The notes under the pieces: generated by a model
The model's database searches: none
Told to the model about the DNA's origin: nothing
Seen by the model: only the letters and a program-made list of their open reading frames with translations
NCBI GenBank assembly: GCA_029216955.1
Contig: JANAVB010044017.1
Coordinates: 2,106,429-2,170,428 of the forward strand
Length of the DNA stretch: 64,000 nt
Origin: Iris pallida
Lineage: Eukaryota > Streptophyta > Magnoliopsida > Asparagales > Iridaceae
Direction: 5' to 3'
Made by a program: the position numbers and the translations under genes
Part shown: one piece after another, positions 22,030 through 33,190 of the stretch
Layout: every line of letters begins with the position of its first letter
Numbering within the stretch: position 1 is the first letter of the stretch

Positions 22030-24074
22030 GAGCCCTCTTGCCTCCTTTGAAAAGGGCACCAAAAATAAATAAAGAAAAGGGAGCCCGTTATCCAGGGAGC
22101 CCGTTCGAGCCACAAAAAGTTGCAGTTGTTCTTCTCTTCTTCTGGGTTTGCTGCAAGTTCTTCACTCGCTGTCATGGCGAGGATAATTTGGACTCTGAGT
22201 ACTATACGCCCTACGGGCTGGTACGAAGAAGTCCAAGGCGGCACGGGCCATGCGCCTCAAATGTGCTATGCCAGCAGTAAACCAGAAGCATGCGCTCACA
22301 ATCATGCGCGCTGCTGATGGTAAGCTGTATAAGGTCGGGTGCTTCTGCGCCAGAAACGAGCCGACCTTCAAAGTCCTTGTCTCACTTGGGCGCATCTATT
22401 GCGTTCACAACCAAGTCGAGCAAGCCAAACCCAGTGGTCTTGAACTCCCGCGCCTCCTCTGGTTGTGCGTCTGAGGGCCGTTCAAGTCACTTTAAATGTT
22501 GTTTCCCCACTACTGATCGGGAGATCAGGGGGCGCAGCATTCACTTGACCACCCCGGCGCTTGGCCTTGCCATGTGCCTGATGGGGGTGTAAAGGTGGCA
22601 CTCTCACTTGACCACCCCGGCGCTTGGCTTTGCCATGCGCCTGAAGGGGGTGCGAAGGTGGCACTCTCCTCCAACGATCTGCGCAACGTAATCACTCACA
22701 AACGTCGATCAGAAGAGCCGACAAACAAGCATAATGCGCCCCTCATGGTGCACACTTGTGCTACGGTCGCCATCAACTGCTGCTGTCGCAAGACAGGGGC
22801 TCCACCACCAAGACAGTCTGTGTTCCAGCAGTTGTCACATACTGTGCCTGTCTCCCAGCGCATTACTCTGCCCCGTCAGAGTGAATCACTTCTTCGTCAA
22901 CGTACATGCGCATCTACCAGCCTGGGGCTCTTATCTTCTGAAGGAGTTCACCGTCAAAGCTTCTTTGAACAAGGAGAACCATCATCCACAGTACAATGTC
23001 TTGCCAAGGAGGAGGATCAGTCGAATCCATCTTCGTCGAGAAGTCAAGGGAGAGACAACAAAACTCTCTCAAACTGTTGCTATTCATAGGCCAGGGCAAA
23101 TCAAACCCATGCGCCAAGTGGCAACCTTCCCGAAGTCAGTGCAATGAACTTGTATTTATGATGAATGAACTCTACTCTTCGAATTCAGCTAAGTCAGAGA
23201 GCCATTAATGCTATGAAGAACTCAACAGAGGTACCAATGAAGATGTGCCATGCAAACAGATGTGCCCTTTAGCATCAAGACGCGCCTTTCTGCACCAAGC
23301 GCATTACAGGGGATGCGCTCCCATGCGTCCCCATACGCCTAGTGGAACGCCAACCGACGCGCCCACTCAGCTGTCCATCGAATGTCACAAACATTAAATG
23401 CTGAACTGACAGAGTTGGCAGCACGCCTCCCGAAGTCTGAACAGTCGACAGCTTTTTCAGAAGACGAAGCATCGCCAACGTTAGCATCATCATTACTTCC
23501 TCCCGACGGCTACTACCACGTGGCCACTCAACCACTCGTATGCGCCTCCGCAGCCATGCGCCCAAATCTGCATACGCCTCAAAAGCTGTGCGCCTCAGAC
23601 TTTCCATTGATCTCTAAAGACAGAAGGAAAGTCACCATTAAAGCTCTGCATGCGCCTCAAAAGCCATGCACCCCAGACTTCTCCCTGATCCCAAAAGACA
23701 GGAGAAAAGTCACTACTGAAGCTCTGCATGCGCCTCAAAAGCCATGCGCCCAGAATGGTTCGTGACTCCTAAAGGTTACGAGCCAAAGTCTCCTCATACG
23801 CCCAATCCTAGGCGTATCCTACCAGATCATTCCCCACCAAATCAGAGATCTCTGAGCAACGGGTCGATGACACGTATCCTTTGACTCGACTCATCCGGAA
23901 TCTCAGCAACAGAAAGACCTTCTCCTCTGCTACGTGCCGGCCCACAACAGCAGTATGAAGAATTTAACCCCTCAATCAGGGCGCATCGTCCGTGCACCTC
24001 CATCAGCAATCAATACGTGGCGTCCCCTCGTACAGGCGCATCCTACATGCGCGCATGAGCAGCCAGCCTGCAGA

Positions 24075-24084
24075 CTATATAAAG
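24075..24084 (+). promoter_or_regulatory. Main LTR TATA box of D
   Basis: CTATATAAAG lies about 330 bp before the LTR end and is followed by a CT-rich start region (CTTCTTCCACA near 24105), the position expected for the genomic-RNA promoter. The 3' LTR has the same box at 50771-50780. Confidence 0.6.
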
Positions 24085-24407
24085 ACAGGGACCATTTCCT
24101 TCTTCCACACCTAGGTACACATACATACCAACCTCCACAAGGAACACACAGAGACTTCGCACCACCAGAGAGGCAGATACAGACACTTAACGTCTTTCTC
24201 CTCTCAGCAAGCTCCAGCACCCAGAGAAATCCAGACCTTCAGAGAACCGATAACCGTCGTCAGATCGTCAACGGAGTCAACGCATTACCATTCACTCCAT
24301 CGGCACAAGGAACCCAGATAAACAAAAGTGTACTCCTAGGACTACATCTAAGTCCTATATTGTAACACTGTTCTGTTTGTATTGAAATTTACAATCAAAG
24401 AATTTTA

Positions 24408-26815
24408 ATGGCAAATAAGCTGGCGACTCTGCTGGGGACCTCTTTCTCCTCCGCCGAGAAAGCTGTGTCGCAATCCGACGACGTGAAGGTGGGCTCCTCC
24501 CACAAGACGCCGGTCGAACGCCTCAATCAACAGGCGTATGAGGAGTTCATCTCTGAAGGAAGTGCGAGTCCTTCGAAGCGGCTGCCGAAGCCGAAGAAGA
24601 CCCGCCGAGTCTGGGTGCGCAAGGTCGACGCCTCGGGCACCACCACCGAAGGGGATGCGCCAATCCAGCCTTCCCTTCCTGCTGACGTCCTCAGCAACCA
24701 AGATGCGTCCGCTGGTGCAGCGCATCTCTTGGGGAAACGTACGGCTAACCATATTCCCCAGCCGTCTTCCTTTCAGGCGAGGAAGATACGTCGATGGAGC
24801 AGGGGCGCAGCTAATGCCCCGCACATCACCTCTGATGCACCACAGAAAGTCTCTGTCTTTGACAGACTCACTCGCTGTAGTGGCGAGGAGAATTTGGATT
24901 CTGAGTACTACGCGCCCTAGCGGTCTGGTACGAAGAAATCCAATGCAGCACAGGCCATGCGTCCCAAACATGCTATGCCAGCAGCAAACCAGATGCATGC
25001 GCTCACATTCATGCGCGCTGCTGATGGTAAGCTGTACAAGGTCGACTCGAGTGCTGCGGCACCGAAAATGAGCCGACCTTCAAAGTCCTTGTCTCACTTG
25101 GGCGTATCTACTACGTGCACAACCAAGTCGAGTAAGGCAAATCCAGTGGTCTTGAACTCCCGCGCCTCCTCTGGTTGTGCGTTTGAGGTCCGTTAAAGTC
25201 ACTCCAAATGCTGTGGTTCCCCCACTACTGATCGGGATGCCTGTTTGGTATTAGATCAGGGGGCGCAGCACTCACTTGACCACCCCGGCGCTTGGCCTTG
25301 CCATGCGCCTGAAGGGGGTGCGAAGGTGGCACTCTCCTCCAACGATCTGCGCAACGTGGTCACTCACAAGCGCCGATTAGGAGAGTCGACTGACAAGCAC
25401 GATGCGCCTCTTACAGGGCATACTTGTGCTGTAGTCACCATCAACTGCTGTTGTAAAGCGGCAGTCCTACCAAGGCAGTCGATGTTCCAGTGGCTGCAAT
25501 CATCAATACCCCTCCGACGTCGCCTCAGGAAGAAGGTGTCAACAGAAGAAGAACAAATGGTTGCTTCATGCAACGTGATCTCCAACTCCTCGTCAGTCCG
25601 AAAAGTGACTGGCAGTTTCTCTTCCTTGTCTAAAAGCCAGCCGAGGAAAACCAAGATAGCTGTCTCATCCTCCGGAGTGTTCGAAGGCACTCGAGCGAGA
25701 AAGAAGTTCTTGGAGGAAGCTGGGGGTAGTCAGACCCTTGTCGAGCCTCCTTCCGAAGATGAGTGTGTCCAAAGCACACCTGGGGCAGATCCTCGAGGCG
25801 AAGTCAGCCTCCCAGAAGCCCCTGAAGACGAGGATATCCCCCAGAACATAGCTGGGGGTAGTCTAGCATCTGCGGACCCGAGTTCCGGAGACAAAGAGGC
25901 CCTTCAAGATAGAGCTGAGGGTAATCAGGCCCTTGCAGATGCGCCCGTGGTGAATGTTCTTCCGAACATAGCCGGGGGTAGCCAAGACGAAGCTCCAGGA
26001 GAGGCAACTCCCCTACAAGAGAGTAAGGCCGAGAGTGAGGCCTCAACCCATCCATCCACTCTCGGCCGCGTCATGACAGTAAACGTGACTGGGGCTGATG
26101 TCGAGTCTGATGTGCCGCCAACAGACCTCGTCCAGCGCATAGATACTCTGGAGGGAGGACTCAAAACTCTCTCTGCCTCCATGCAAATACTGACTCAAGC
26201 GGTGTTTGAGATACGGTCAGCATTGGCCAGGACACCTTCTGTCGGTCCCGACCCGGGGGCCAACGGAGAATCGAGTGTACCCCTTCAACGGGTATCCTCG
26301 GACATAGATCGTCGTGAAGCACCTCGGACGTCGGAGCCCTCAAGTGCTCAACTCCCGGTGGTACCACCTTCCCCGACTCCCAGCTCCACAGAAGACGTGG
26401 TCGAGATGATCAGGGACTTGCGCGAGCGCTTTGAGTCCAAGACAAGACAAGAGGAGCGCCAAAAGATGGGCATCCCCCAACTTATCCCCTCGAATGGAAT
26501 AAGGTGGTTTATCCTCCTAAGTATAAACCACAAACACTGATGCCATACAACGGGAAGGACTCTCCGCGTCGCTATCTGACGTATTTCCAGTCTCAGACGG
26601 GACATCTTCCGAAGGAGGATGCGCTACTCACCAGCATATTTGTTGGGGCACTGAAGGGAGTGGCGTACGACTGGTACTACAGCCTCCCCGACAATTCAAT
26701 ATCTTTCTTCGACGACCTGATGCGCCTCTTTCTCGACCATTTCTACGACGGCGGAAAGGACATGACAATGGCGTCCCTTACAGAGATACGCCAGAAGGAG
26801 AAGGAAACAGTTTGA
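24408..26815 (+). pseudogene. gag: Gag of Tat element D (stops and one frameshift)
   Basis: The frame opens with ATG at 24408, inside the last 10 bp of the LTR, and reads through the primer site as MANKLATLLG. It carries stops at 24918 (TAG) and 25194 (TAA), stays in the same frame to about 26500, shifts frame near 26498, and meets a further TGA at 26813. N-terminal residues are basic and low complexity. From 25690 the protein is acidic, with repeats around GGSQTLVE, IAGGSLAS and GNQALAD. The Gag core follows (GVAYDWYYSLPDNSISFFDD, LTEIRQKEKE) and continues into the next frame as VFIERFRQACFRLPPGM. The portion 24868-25500 is nearly the same as part of the LTR. Gag would form the particle; this copy is broken. 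Confidence 0.85.
24421..24438 (+). other. Primer-binding site of D
   Basis: TGGCGACTCTGCTGGGGA, three bases after the LTR end. The identical 18-mer occurs in element F. A TGGCGACTC-type site is reported for Ogre-like Tat elements with a tRNA-Arg primer; the tRNA identity here is inferred. Confidence 0.8.
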
Positions 26816-29800
26816 GTGTTCATCGAACGCTTCCGACAGGCCTGCTTCAGACTGCCACCGGGTATGCCAGAATATGTGCTTCTCTCCTCCTGCAGCATGA
26901 ACATGCTGCCTGCAGTCAAACTCTGGCTTAACTCTACTCCTCCTCCCGACTGGAGCTCCTTGATCATTGAAGCAGAAGCCGCGGAAAAGAAGGCGGCCAA
27001 TGCTCGTCTTCTGGGAGTCAGTTTCCCTGCCTTCGAGGACAAGAGGAAACGGCCTACAGCCAACAATCCTGGACGAGAAACAAAGGGGAAGCAGACATTG
27101 ACCGTCAATGCCTCAAAAGGTGCGTCAGCACCTACCCAGAAGCCTCCACTTGCACCAAGGCCAAAGGAGGTTTATTCGTTCAACGACGAAGACACCCTGC
27201 AACTCTTTGAGATACTGAAGCAGGGTGACAACATCAAGCTTCCGGACCCGAAGCATCCCGATGAGGTTGGAAAAGTGGACAACCCGAGGTACTGTCACTA
27301 CCATCGGTTTGTCGGACACCCAACCAAGGACTGCTATGTCCTCAAGAATTACATCCAGCGCATGATTAATGCGGATGTAATCTCCGTCGACTACGAAGAG
27401 AAGACGGTGTCAGCCAACATGACATCTGCACAATCTCAAGAAGAAGAAGGCGAAGACCAAGCGTCGGAATTCTTCGAAGAAGAACCCTGGGCTCAACGCC
27501 TAGGACAACAATGGGAGTCTCGTTTTGAATTACGTGAACCTTCCACTGAAGACGAAGTCGAGCAGATCGACCTTGGGGATGGATCTTCTTCCAAACCCAT
27601 CTTCATCAGCAAAAGCCTAAAAGGAGGAGACCGAGAATCTTTAATCCAGCTGGCTAAAGAGTATATCGACGTCTTTGCCTGGAGTTACGAAGATATGCCG
27701 AGTCTTGATCCCCAGATCTCGATGCATAGGCTGAACATCTTACCTGATGCCAAGCCTATCAAACAACAACAGCGGCGCTTCCGTCCGGACATCATGAACG
27801 CCATCGATCAGGAGGTGGACAAGCTCTTGACCAGCGGCTTCATCCGTGAAGAGCAACACCCAGATTGGGTAGCCAACGTCGTCCCCGTCACCAAAAAGAA
27901 TGGAAAGATACGAGTCTGTATCGACTTTAGGGACCTCAATTCTGCTTGCCCGAAGGACGAATTCCCGCTTCCAATCACCGACGTGATGATCGACAACACA
28001 TGTGGCTTCGAGCGCATGTCCTTCATGGACGGGTATTCGGGCTACAACCAGATCAAGATGTTCCCTGACGACGCAAAACACACGTCATTCAGGACTCCAA
28101 AGGGCATTTTCTGCTACACAGTGATGCCCTTCGGCTTGAAGAACGCTGGTGCGACATACCAACGAGCTATGAGCACCATTTTCTGTCAGCATCTTCGTAA
28201 GACAGTCGAATGCTATGTCGACGACATCGCAGTTAAGAGCCATCTCAAAGGAGATCACCTGCAAGACCTCAAGACAGTCTTCGATCTCATGCGGGCGCAT
28301 CAACTCAAGATGAATCCCGCTAAATCCTTTCTTGGGATTTCTAGCGGAAAGTTTTTGGGCTTCATCATCACGGCGAAAGGCATTCATGTCGATCCCGAGA
28401 AGACCAAAGCAATCCTTGATATGGACCCTCCGAAGAACCTTCGAGAACTTCGAGGACTACAGGGACGTCTGGCATACATCCGGAGGTTCATAGCAAACCT
28501 TTTCGGCAAATGTCAACCCTTCACCCAGCTCATAAAGAAGGGAGTCTCTTACGTCTGGACAGAGGAATGCCAAAAGGCTTTCGACGACATCAAAGCCTAC
28601 CTGACGAGCCCACCAGTCCTGGTGGCACCCGTCGCCGGCAAACCGTTTTTCCTCTACGTCCTAGCCATGGATCACTCCCTCAACGCTCTGCTGGCTCAGA
28701 ACAGCGATACAGGCTATGAGCAAGCAATCTACTACCTCAGTCGAACTCTGATCGGGGCCGAACACCGGTACAACCCCGTTGAGAAAGAGTGCTTGGCTTT
28801 GGTATTTGCCATCCAAAAGACTCGATATTATGTCTCGGGGCAGACAATTCATGTTATTTCCCGAGTCAATCTGCTCAGGGTCCTCATGACGAAGCCAGGA
28901 TCACTCAACTCCCGGCTAGCCACATGGGCGATCTTACTAACACCATACAACATGGTGTTCGTTTCGCAAAAAGCTGTTAAGGGTCAAGCTCTGGCCGACT
29001 TTTTAGCTGCACACCCCATCCCAGAGTCCTCAAGACTCTATAAAGACATCCCGGATGAGGTCCAAGAATCAAACGTCACCGAAGAAGGCTCCGTCTGGCG
29101 GATGTTTTTCGATGGCACTTCAAGAACAGGCCCCAAAGGCCAAATCATCGCAGGAGTGGGGGTGGTATTAGTCTCCCCCGATCAACTGGTCATCCAGCGT
29201 GCTTACTCCCTTTCAAAGCCGTGCTCCAACAATGTTGCTGAGTACAATGCGCTCATTATGGGACTCCAGCTAGCACAACAGCTGGGGGTGAATCATCTGG
29301 AAGCCTACGGCGACTCAAAGCTCATCGTAAACCAGATCAGAGGGCAATACGAGGTTCGCCATGAAGATCTGATCCTCTACCATGAAGTTGCATTGAACAT
29401 CATTTCAACCTTTACCGGGTTCTTTATCGAACACGTACCTCGTCTAAAAAATCTGGAGGCTGATGCTCTGGCTGGCCTCGTAACCTCATTGGCGGCACCC
29501 CTCGGAACTCAACACTACGTCACGGTAGTGGGTCGAGACTTGGTCTGCCCTAAAAACAACCTGCGCTCACAAGTGGCCCACGCCATGTCAACGGGTGCCG
29601 GTGTTAACGTCCGAGATTGGAGATTCCCGTTCATCGACTTCGCTGTCTACGAAATTCTTCCAGAAGACCCGAAAGAAGCCGTCTCAGTCAGGAGATGCTC
29701 TCTTCGATTCTACTATGATACGGCTACTAAAATGCTGTACCGACGCTCCTACGATGGACTTCTCCTTCGATGTTTGTCTAACGAAGAAGCAGTCGAAGCC

Positions 29801-30840
29801 CTTCGAGAAGCTCATGATGGAACCTGTGGGGCCCATCAACCTGGTCCTAAGTTGCAGGACCGACTGCGACGCATGGGCTACTACTGGCCAACCATGGCCG
29901 CTGATGCTGTCGAATATGCTAAGAAGTGCCATGCATGCCAGCTTCACGCAGACTTCATCCACACACCGTCCGAACCACTACATCCTACAGTCGCCTCCTG
30001 GCCCTTCGAAGCTTGGGGAATGGACGTTGTGGGACCGATCACCCCTCCTTCGTCGAGAGGACACCGCTTCATCCTAGCAATCACCGACTACTTCTCCAAA
30101 TGGACAGAAGCAGTTCCGCTGGCAGAAGTGAAAAGCTCCAGGGTGATCAGCTTCATCAAGCACCACATCATCTATCGTTTCGGGGTACCCCGAAGGATCA
30201 TCCACGATAATGGTCCTCAGTTCATCAGCCATGTTTTCAGCCGATTCTGTGACAAGAATCGCATTCAAAACGTGGCATCAACCGCCTACAATCCGGCAGT
30301 AAATGGATTAGCAGAGGCGTTTAACAAGACTATCGTCAGGCTACTCAAAAAGGTCGTGTCATCCAACAAACGCGACTGGGACGAAAAGCTCGGCGAATGC
30401 CCTTGGGCCTACCGCACAACGGTACGGACCCCGACAGACAACACACCATTCTTCTTGGTCTACGGGAGCGAAGCGGTACTGCCTCTCGAGATTCAGATAC
30501 CCTCACTCCGCATAGCAATCACAAACCAACTCACAGAAGAAGACAATCAACGTCGTCGTCTGCGGGAATTGGAGGCACTTGATGAAAAGCGTCTCCTAGC
30601 TCAATAGTGCATCGAACTCTACCAAGCCCGTATATCACAGGCTTTCAACAAGAAGGTCAAGCAGAGGACTTTTCAAGTAGACGACCTGGTTCTGGCAGTC
30701 AGGAGGCCGATGGTGTTGACTCACAAAACACCAGAAAAGTTCGAGCCCAAGTGGGAAGGACCTTTCATCATCGAGACGGTATACTCAAACGGTGCTTACC
30801 GCCTCGCCAAACCCAATGGGAACTTGTTCATGATGCCCAT
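26816..30840 (+). pseudogene. pol: Polyprotein of D: Gag tail, RT, RNase H, aRH, integrase; no protease
   Basis: An uninterrupted frame of 1263 codons (26816-30607), then TAG, then the same frame to the F insertion at 30840. It starts after a stop, so the first codon (GTG) is not a real start. Order: Gag tail with the knuckle CHYHRFVGHPTKDC (about residue 160); a short acidic linker; RT (about 290-470) with YVDD at 28213-28224; RNase H (about 600-700); aRH (DGTSRTGPKG, AEYNALIMGLQLAQ, EAYGDSKLIVNQ); and integrase with HHCC (CHACQ), D (WGMDVVGP), D (HDNGPQF) and E (NGLAEAF). Element F has about 700 residues including protease between ANMTS-like sequence and the WAQRL block; D goes straight from SANMTSAQSQEEE to PWAQRLGQQW. 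It therefore needs protease from elsewhere. The TAG at 30605 replaces a conserved Gln. Confidence 0.9.
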
Positions 30841-31802
30841 TGTTTTCCATAAAAAAATTCTCTTTATTTGTTGTGTTTCTGGGAAAATTACAACTGTAGG
30901 AATTCGATCTAGAAGACGATCGCTTTATTCCTTGGACTATGCGAAGAAGAAAAGCTCTCAAAATTTTGACAGTAGATATTAATGTATCTGTACAATGAAT
31001 GAGAAAAAGAACTCTATTTATAGAGTCAAAAATAATAACTGAAAAGATAACTGTCTTTACAGCCTGTGCTTAGTTGAAAATCATGCAGGATTTAACATAC
31101 GCAAGGCTGTGAGCAGTTACTGGACGTGGCCTGTAACTGTTGGACACATGGCAATCATGCATGAGTCGTATGCAAGTTACAGGACACGCAGACGAGAGAT
31201 CAGTGGCATGGCTGCCACATACTCCAATTTGATGAAATCCACGCAGACTTGTTGAAGACGAAATCCACGCGAACTCGGTGTAGAAAGCTTCAAAATCTAC
31301 GCAAACTTGGGGCAGGAAGCTTCAGGATCCACGCAGACTTTGAGGCAAAGAACTCAAAAATTCACGCAAACTTGAGGAAGAAAACTTCAGAATCCACGCA
31401 AACTTGAGATGAAGATCACAAATACACGCAGACTTGAGATAGAAATGCCAGCTGTCTTGATTCGGCGTGTCTCGACTGACACAAAATCTCTGACAGTGAT
31501 TACTTTGTCAGTCGCATTAAATGACAAGAAACCCTTTTGGTACGCCAACTCGACGAAGGCTGAGTCTTGCTGAAGAAGATTTCGAAAATCACGCAATAGA
31601 CGGCGATGATCTCTCGAAGTCTGTGCATACGTGGCATACGAAGAGACATTCTTCGACTGTTGTGCTGTCAGTCATAATTACTCTCTGACAAATGATGAGT
31701 TGTCTCCCCAGCGTGATTTGTTTATATTGTCTGGCTCAACTAAGCGTGACTTTTGACTCTGTCTTGATCAACTCAGCGTGACTTTCATTTTTGAGGCCTA
31801 CA
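30841..31802 (-). mobile_element. 3' LTR of F
   Basis: On the minus strand it starts TGTAGGCCTC and ends GGAAAACA. TATAAATA (31022-31015) lies about 780 nt into the LTR, leaving roughly 150 nt for R and U5. U3 holds about seven CACGCARACTTG units (31235-31440) and AGCGTGACTTT words near the LTR start. Identical length to the 5' copy. Confidence 0.93.
31235..31440. repeat. CACGCARACTTG tandem units in LTR F
   Basis: About seven degenerate units of 30-36 bp, each with TCCACGCAAACTTGAG or CCACGCAGACTTG followed by an AAGAAAACTTCAG-like spacer. The same array is in the 5' LTR at 47063-47270. It lies upstream of the LTR TATA box, so it may be a U3 enhancer array. Confidence 0.85.
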
Positions 31803-31817
31803 AAACCCCCTTCAAAG
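31803..31817 (-). promoter_or_regulatory. Polypurine tract of F
   Basis: On the minus strand CTTTGAAGGGGGTTT runs directly into the 3' LTR start, the expected plus-strand primer position. D (48619-48634) and C (55514-55529) have the related CTTTGAAGGGAG and CTTTGAAGGAGG tracts. Confidence 0.8.
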
Positions 31818-32040
31818 TTTTCAAAAAATGATAAATTATTTTGAAATACTTTGAAAAATAGAGATGATAAAATGGATTTAGTCACGCTGAGATGACTTCA
31901 AAATGTTTCGGAAGTCGAAAAGACTTCGAAGTTCATTGAAAACATCCAAATGAACTTATTAAATGTCATAATGACTCTTCGTTCTCCGAGACTAATTGTA
32001 TCCAATTTATGGTGGAATATGAACAGCCGACGAGCTCTGT

Positions 32041-32048
32041 TATATAAA
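32041..32048 (+). promoter_or_regulatory. TATA box of antisense gene 1 in F
   Basis: TATATAAA lies 41 nt before the ATG at 32089, with a CT-rich start-like region (TTAATCTTCATCTT) in between. It is on the strand opposite to F's own transcription. Confidence 0.6.
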
Positions 32049-32088
32049 CAGGGAGAAGATTCATTTTTAATCTTCATCTTACGTCAAT

Positions 32089-32376
32089 ATGACACCAAAG
32101 GAAGAAGCTGAGGAAGAAGCACGCAAGTTGGGCTTTTGTTCCCATGGTGACCCCACTTTTGGGGGTGAAGAGCCAGAGCCCCTTGTCTTGGAGCTCAAAG
32201 ATGATCCCTTGCAACTAGCCAAGAATTTCTTGAGCTATTTTGGCTTGGATGGCTCGTCCTCTTCTGATGGGCGCAGCTTCATAGAGCAGCGTGAAATATT
32301 TAAAGCTCTGTTGCACTGTCTGGGAGTTAGGAGCATAGAAGAACTCGGCACCAAGCTCAGTCGTTCTGGAAAATAG
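32089..32376 (+). CDS. Antisense small gene 1 of F, 95 aa, function unknown
   Basis: ATG at 32089 to TAG at 32374. Starts MTPKEEAEEEARKLGF; the middle is acidic (EEPEPLVLELKDDPLQLAKN) and followed by a likely helical stretch (FLSYFGL) and IFKALLHCLGVRSIEELGTK. No signal peptide or membrane segment. It is oriented against gag-pol and placed between pol and the 3' LTR, where Tat elements such as Grande are known to carry additional ORFs. The TATA box 41 nt upstream and a good start context support expression from its own promoter. The AGCGTGACTTTT motif follows the stop. I do not recognise the family; it could also be a chance frame in a non-coding region, but the promoter spacing makes a gene more likely. 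Confidence 0.6.
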   Translation: MTPKEEAEEEARKLGFCSHGDPTFGGEEPEPLVLELKDDPLQLAKNFLSYFGLDGSSSSDGRSFIEQREIFKALLHCLGVRSIEELGTKLSRSGK

Positions 32377-32631
32377 AGCGTGACTTTTATGCTTTTGTTG
32401 TACTCTTTTTGTCTTGTCTTTTGTAAGGCCATCAGTGCCTGTCTTGAAGAATGTAGTACAACTTTTGCATTGAACAGCGTGCATTAATGAAGAATGTTAA
32501 TTAGCACTCTTTGACTGTTTCCAATGTTGCGCTGTCTTCCAAAGCACACGTGTCATTCATTCCATGGTTTACGAGCGCTATTTACGCGGATCTTTTCCAA
32601 GAATAGACTTGTACTTTGTCCTTTAAATAGG

Positions 32632-32640
32632 CAGCTGAGT
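32632..32640 (+). promoter_or_regulatory. TATA-like box of antisense gene 2 in F
   Basis: TTTAAATAG, followed about 30 nt later by a CT-rich start region (CTCATCTCTCATTCTTCTTC) and by the gene 2 ATG at 32725. Confidence 0.5.
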
Positions 32641-32724
32641 TTCAAAGATACTCATCTCTCATTCTTCTTCTTCTTCTCTGAGAACGAAATTTTTGAGAGA
32701 TTTCATTCTCAAAACAGAAAAGCA

Positions 32725-33190
32725 ATGCCTTCTAATGTTCGATTTCTGTATACTGTATCAAACATGAATTTGCCAATCCTTAGCACCAAACTTGAAGGTA
32801 AGTCCAGTATAGTACGCGTACTATTTTTGCTGTTGAAGATAGGCTTTCTGTTTCTGATTGAACAATGCACGCTTGACCAGTCAGTGCGTGTCAAATGACA
32901 TTTTTGTTGATTAATTCTCTTTTTCCTTGCTGTTTTCTGCAGAAGTTCGGCTAAAGATTTTCTTCAGAACTGGCATTGGTGATGTGGATGCTGTGGAGAA
33001 TATCCTGCTGACACCAACATCAGGGAGCTCATACGCTTTTGACGCGTACATCAGACAACTCAGAACTCTTCGTGGGATAGAAGGGTCTTCCTTAGATGGT
33101 AGAAAGAGCCTTTATACACGAGAGTTGGATGGTGGAGTCAACTCTACCCCAAGAAATCGGGTAGTAGAGTTCCTTTCACGGGAGAACTAG
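32725..33190 (+). CDS. Antisense small gene 2 of F, spliced, about 106 aa
   Basis: Exon 1 is 32725-32797 (MPSNVRFLYTVSNMNLPILS and four more residues). A donor GAAG/GTAAGT opens an intron of 145 bp (32798-32942) that ends in a strong acceptor, TGCTGTTTTCTGCAG. Exon 2 (32943-33190) continues in frame with EVRLKIFFRTGIGDVDAVEN and ends FLSREN at TAG. Both exons are open, the splice leaves codon phase intact and 321 nt of coding sequence result. The upstream TTTAAATAG box and CT-rich start region fit a plant RNA polymerase II gene. It runs against F's own transcription, so the intron cannot belong to the F genomic RNA. Function unknown; the product is small, soluble and mixed-charge, with no motif I recognise. 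Confidence 0.68.

Larger units (their letters stand above)
21944..24417 (+). mobile_element. 5' LTR of D, 2474 bp
   Basis: Starts TGTAGAAGCATGAAAAAG and ends ATGGCAAATA (CA mutated to TA; the 3' copy ends CAAACA). The 3' copy is 2479 bp. The region 22155-22840 is homologous to D's own gag at 24868-25500. Within it a ~60-bp unit (ACTTGACCACCCCGGCGCTT onwards) is duplicated. CATGCGCC words recur many times. The many open frames on both strands are by-products of the gag-derived and GC-rich content. Confidence 0.93.

Noticed and set aside
22038..23765. Several frames of 80-170 codons in the 5' LTR of D (and 48729-50461 in the 3' LTR)
   Set aside because: They lie inside an LTR, partly gag-derived, and are not open over the full gag-like segment.
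27740..28387. Minus-strand frames inside D's RT
   Set aside because: Shadow frames of the well-supported plus-strand pol.
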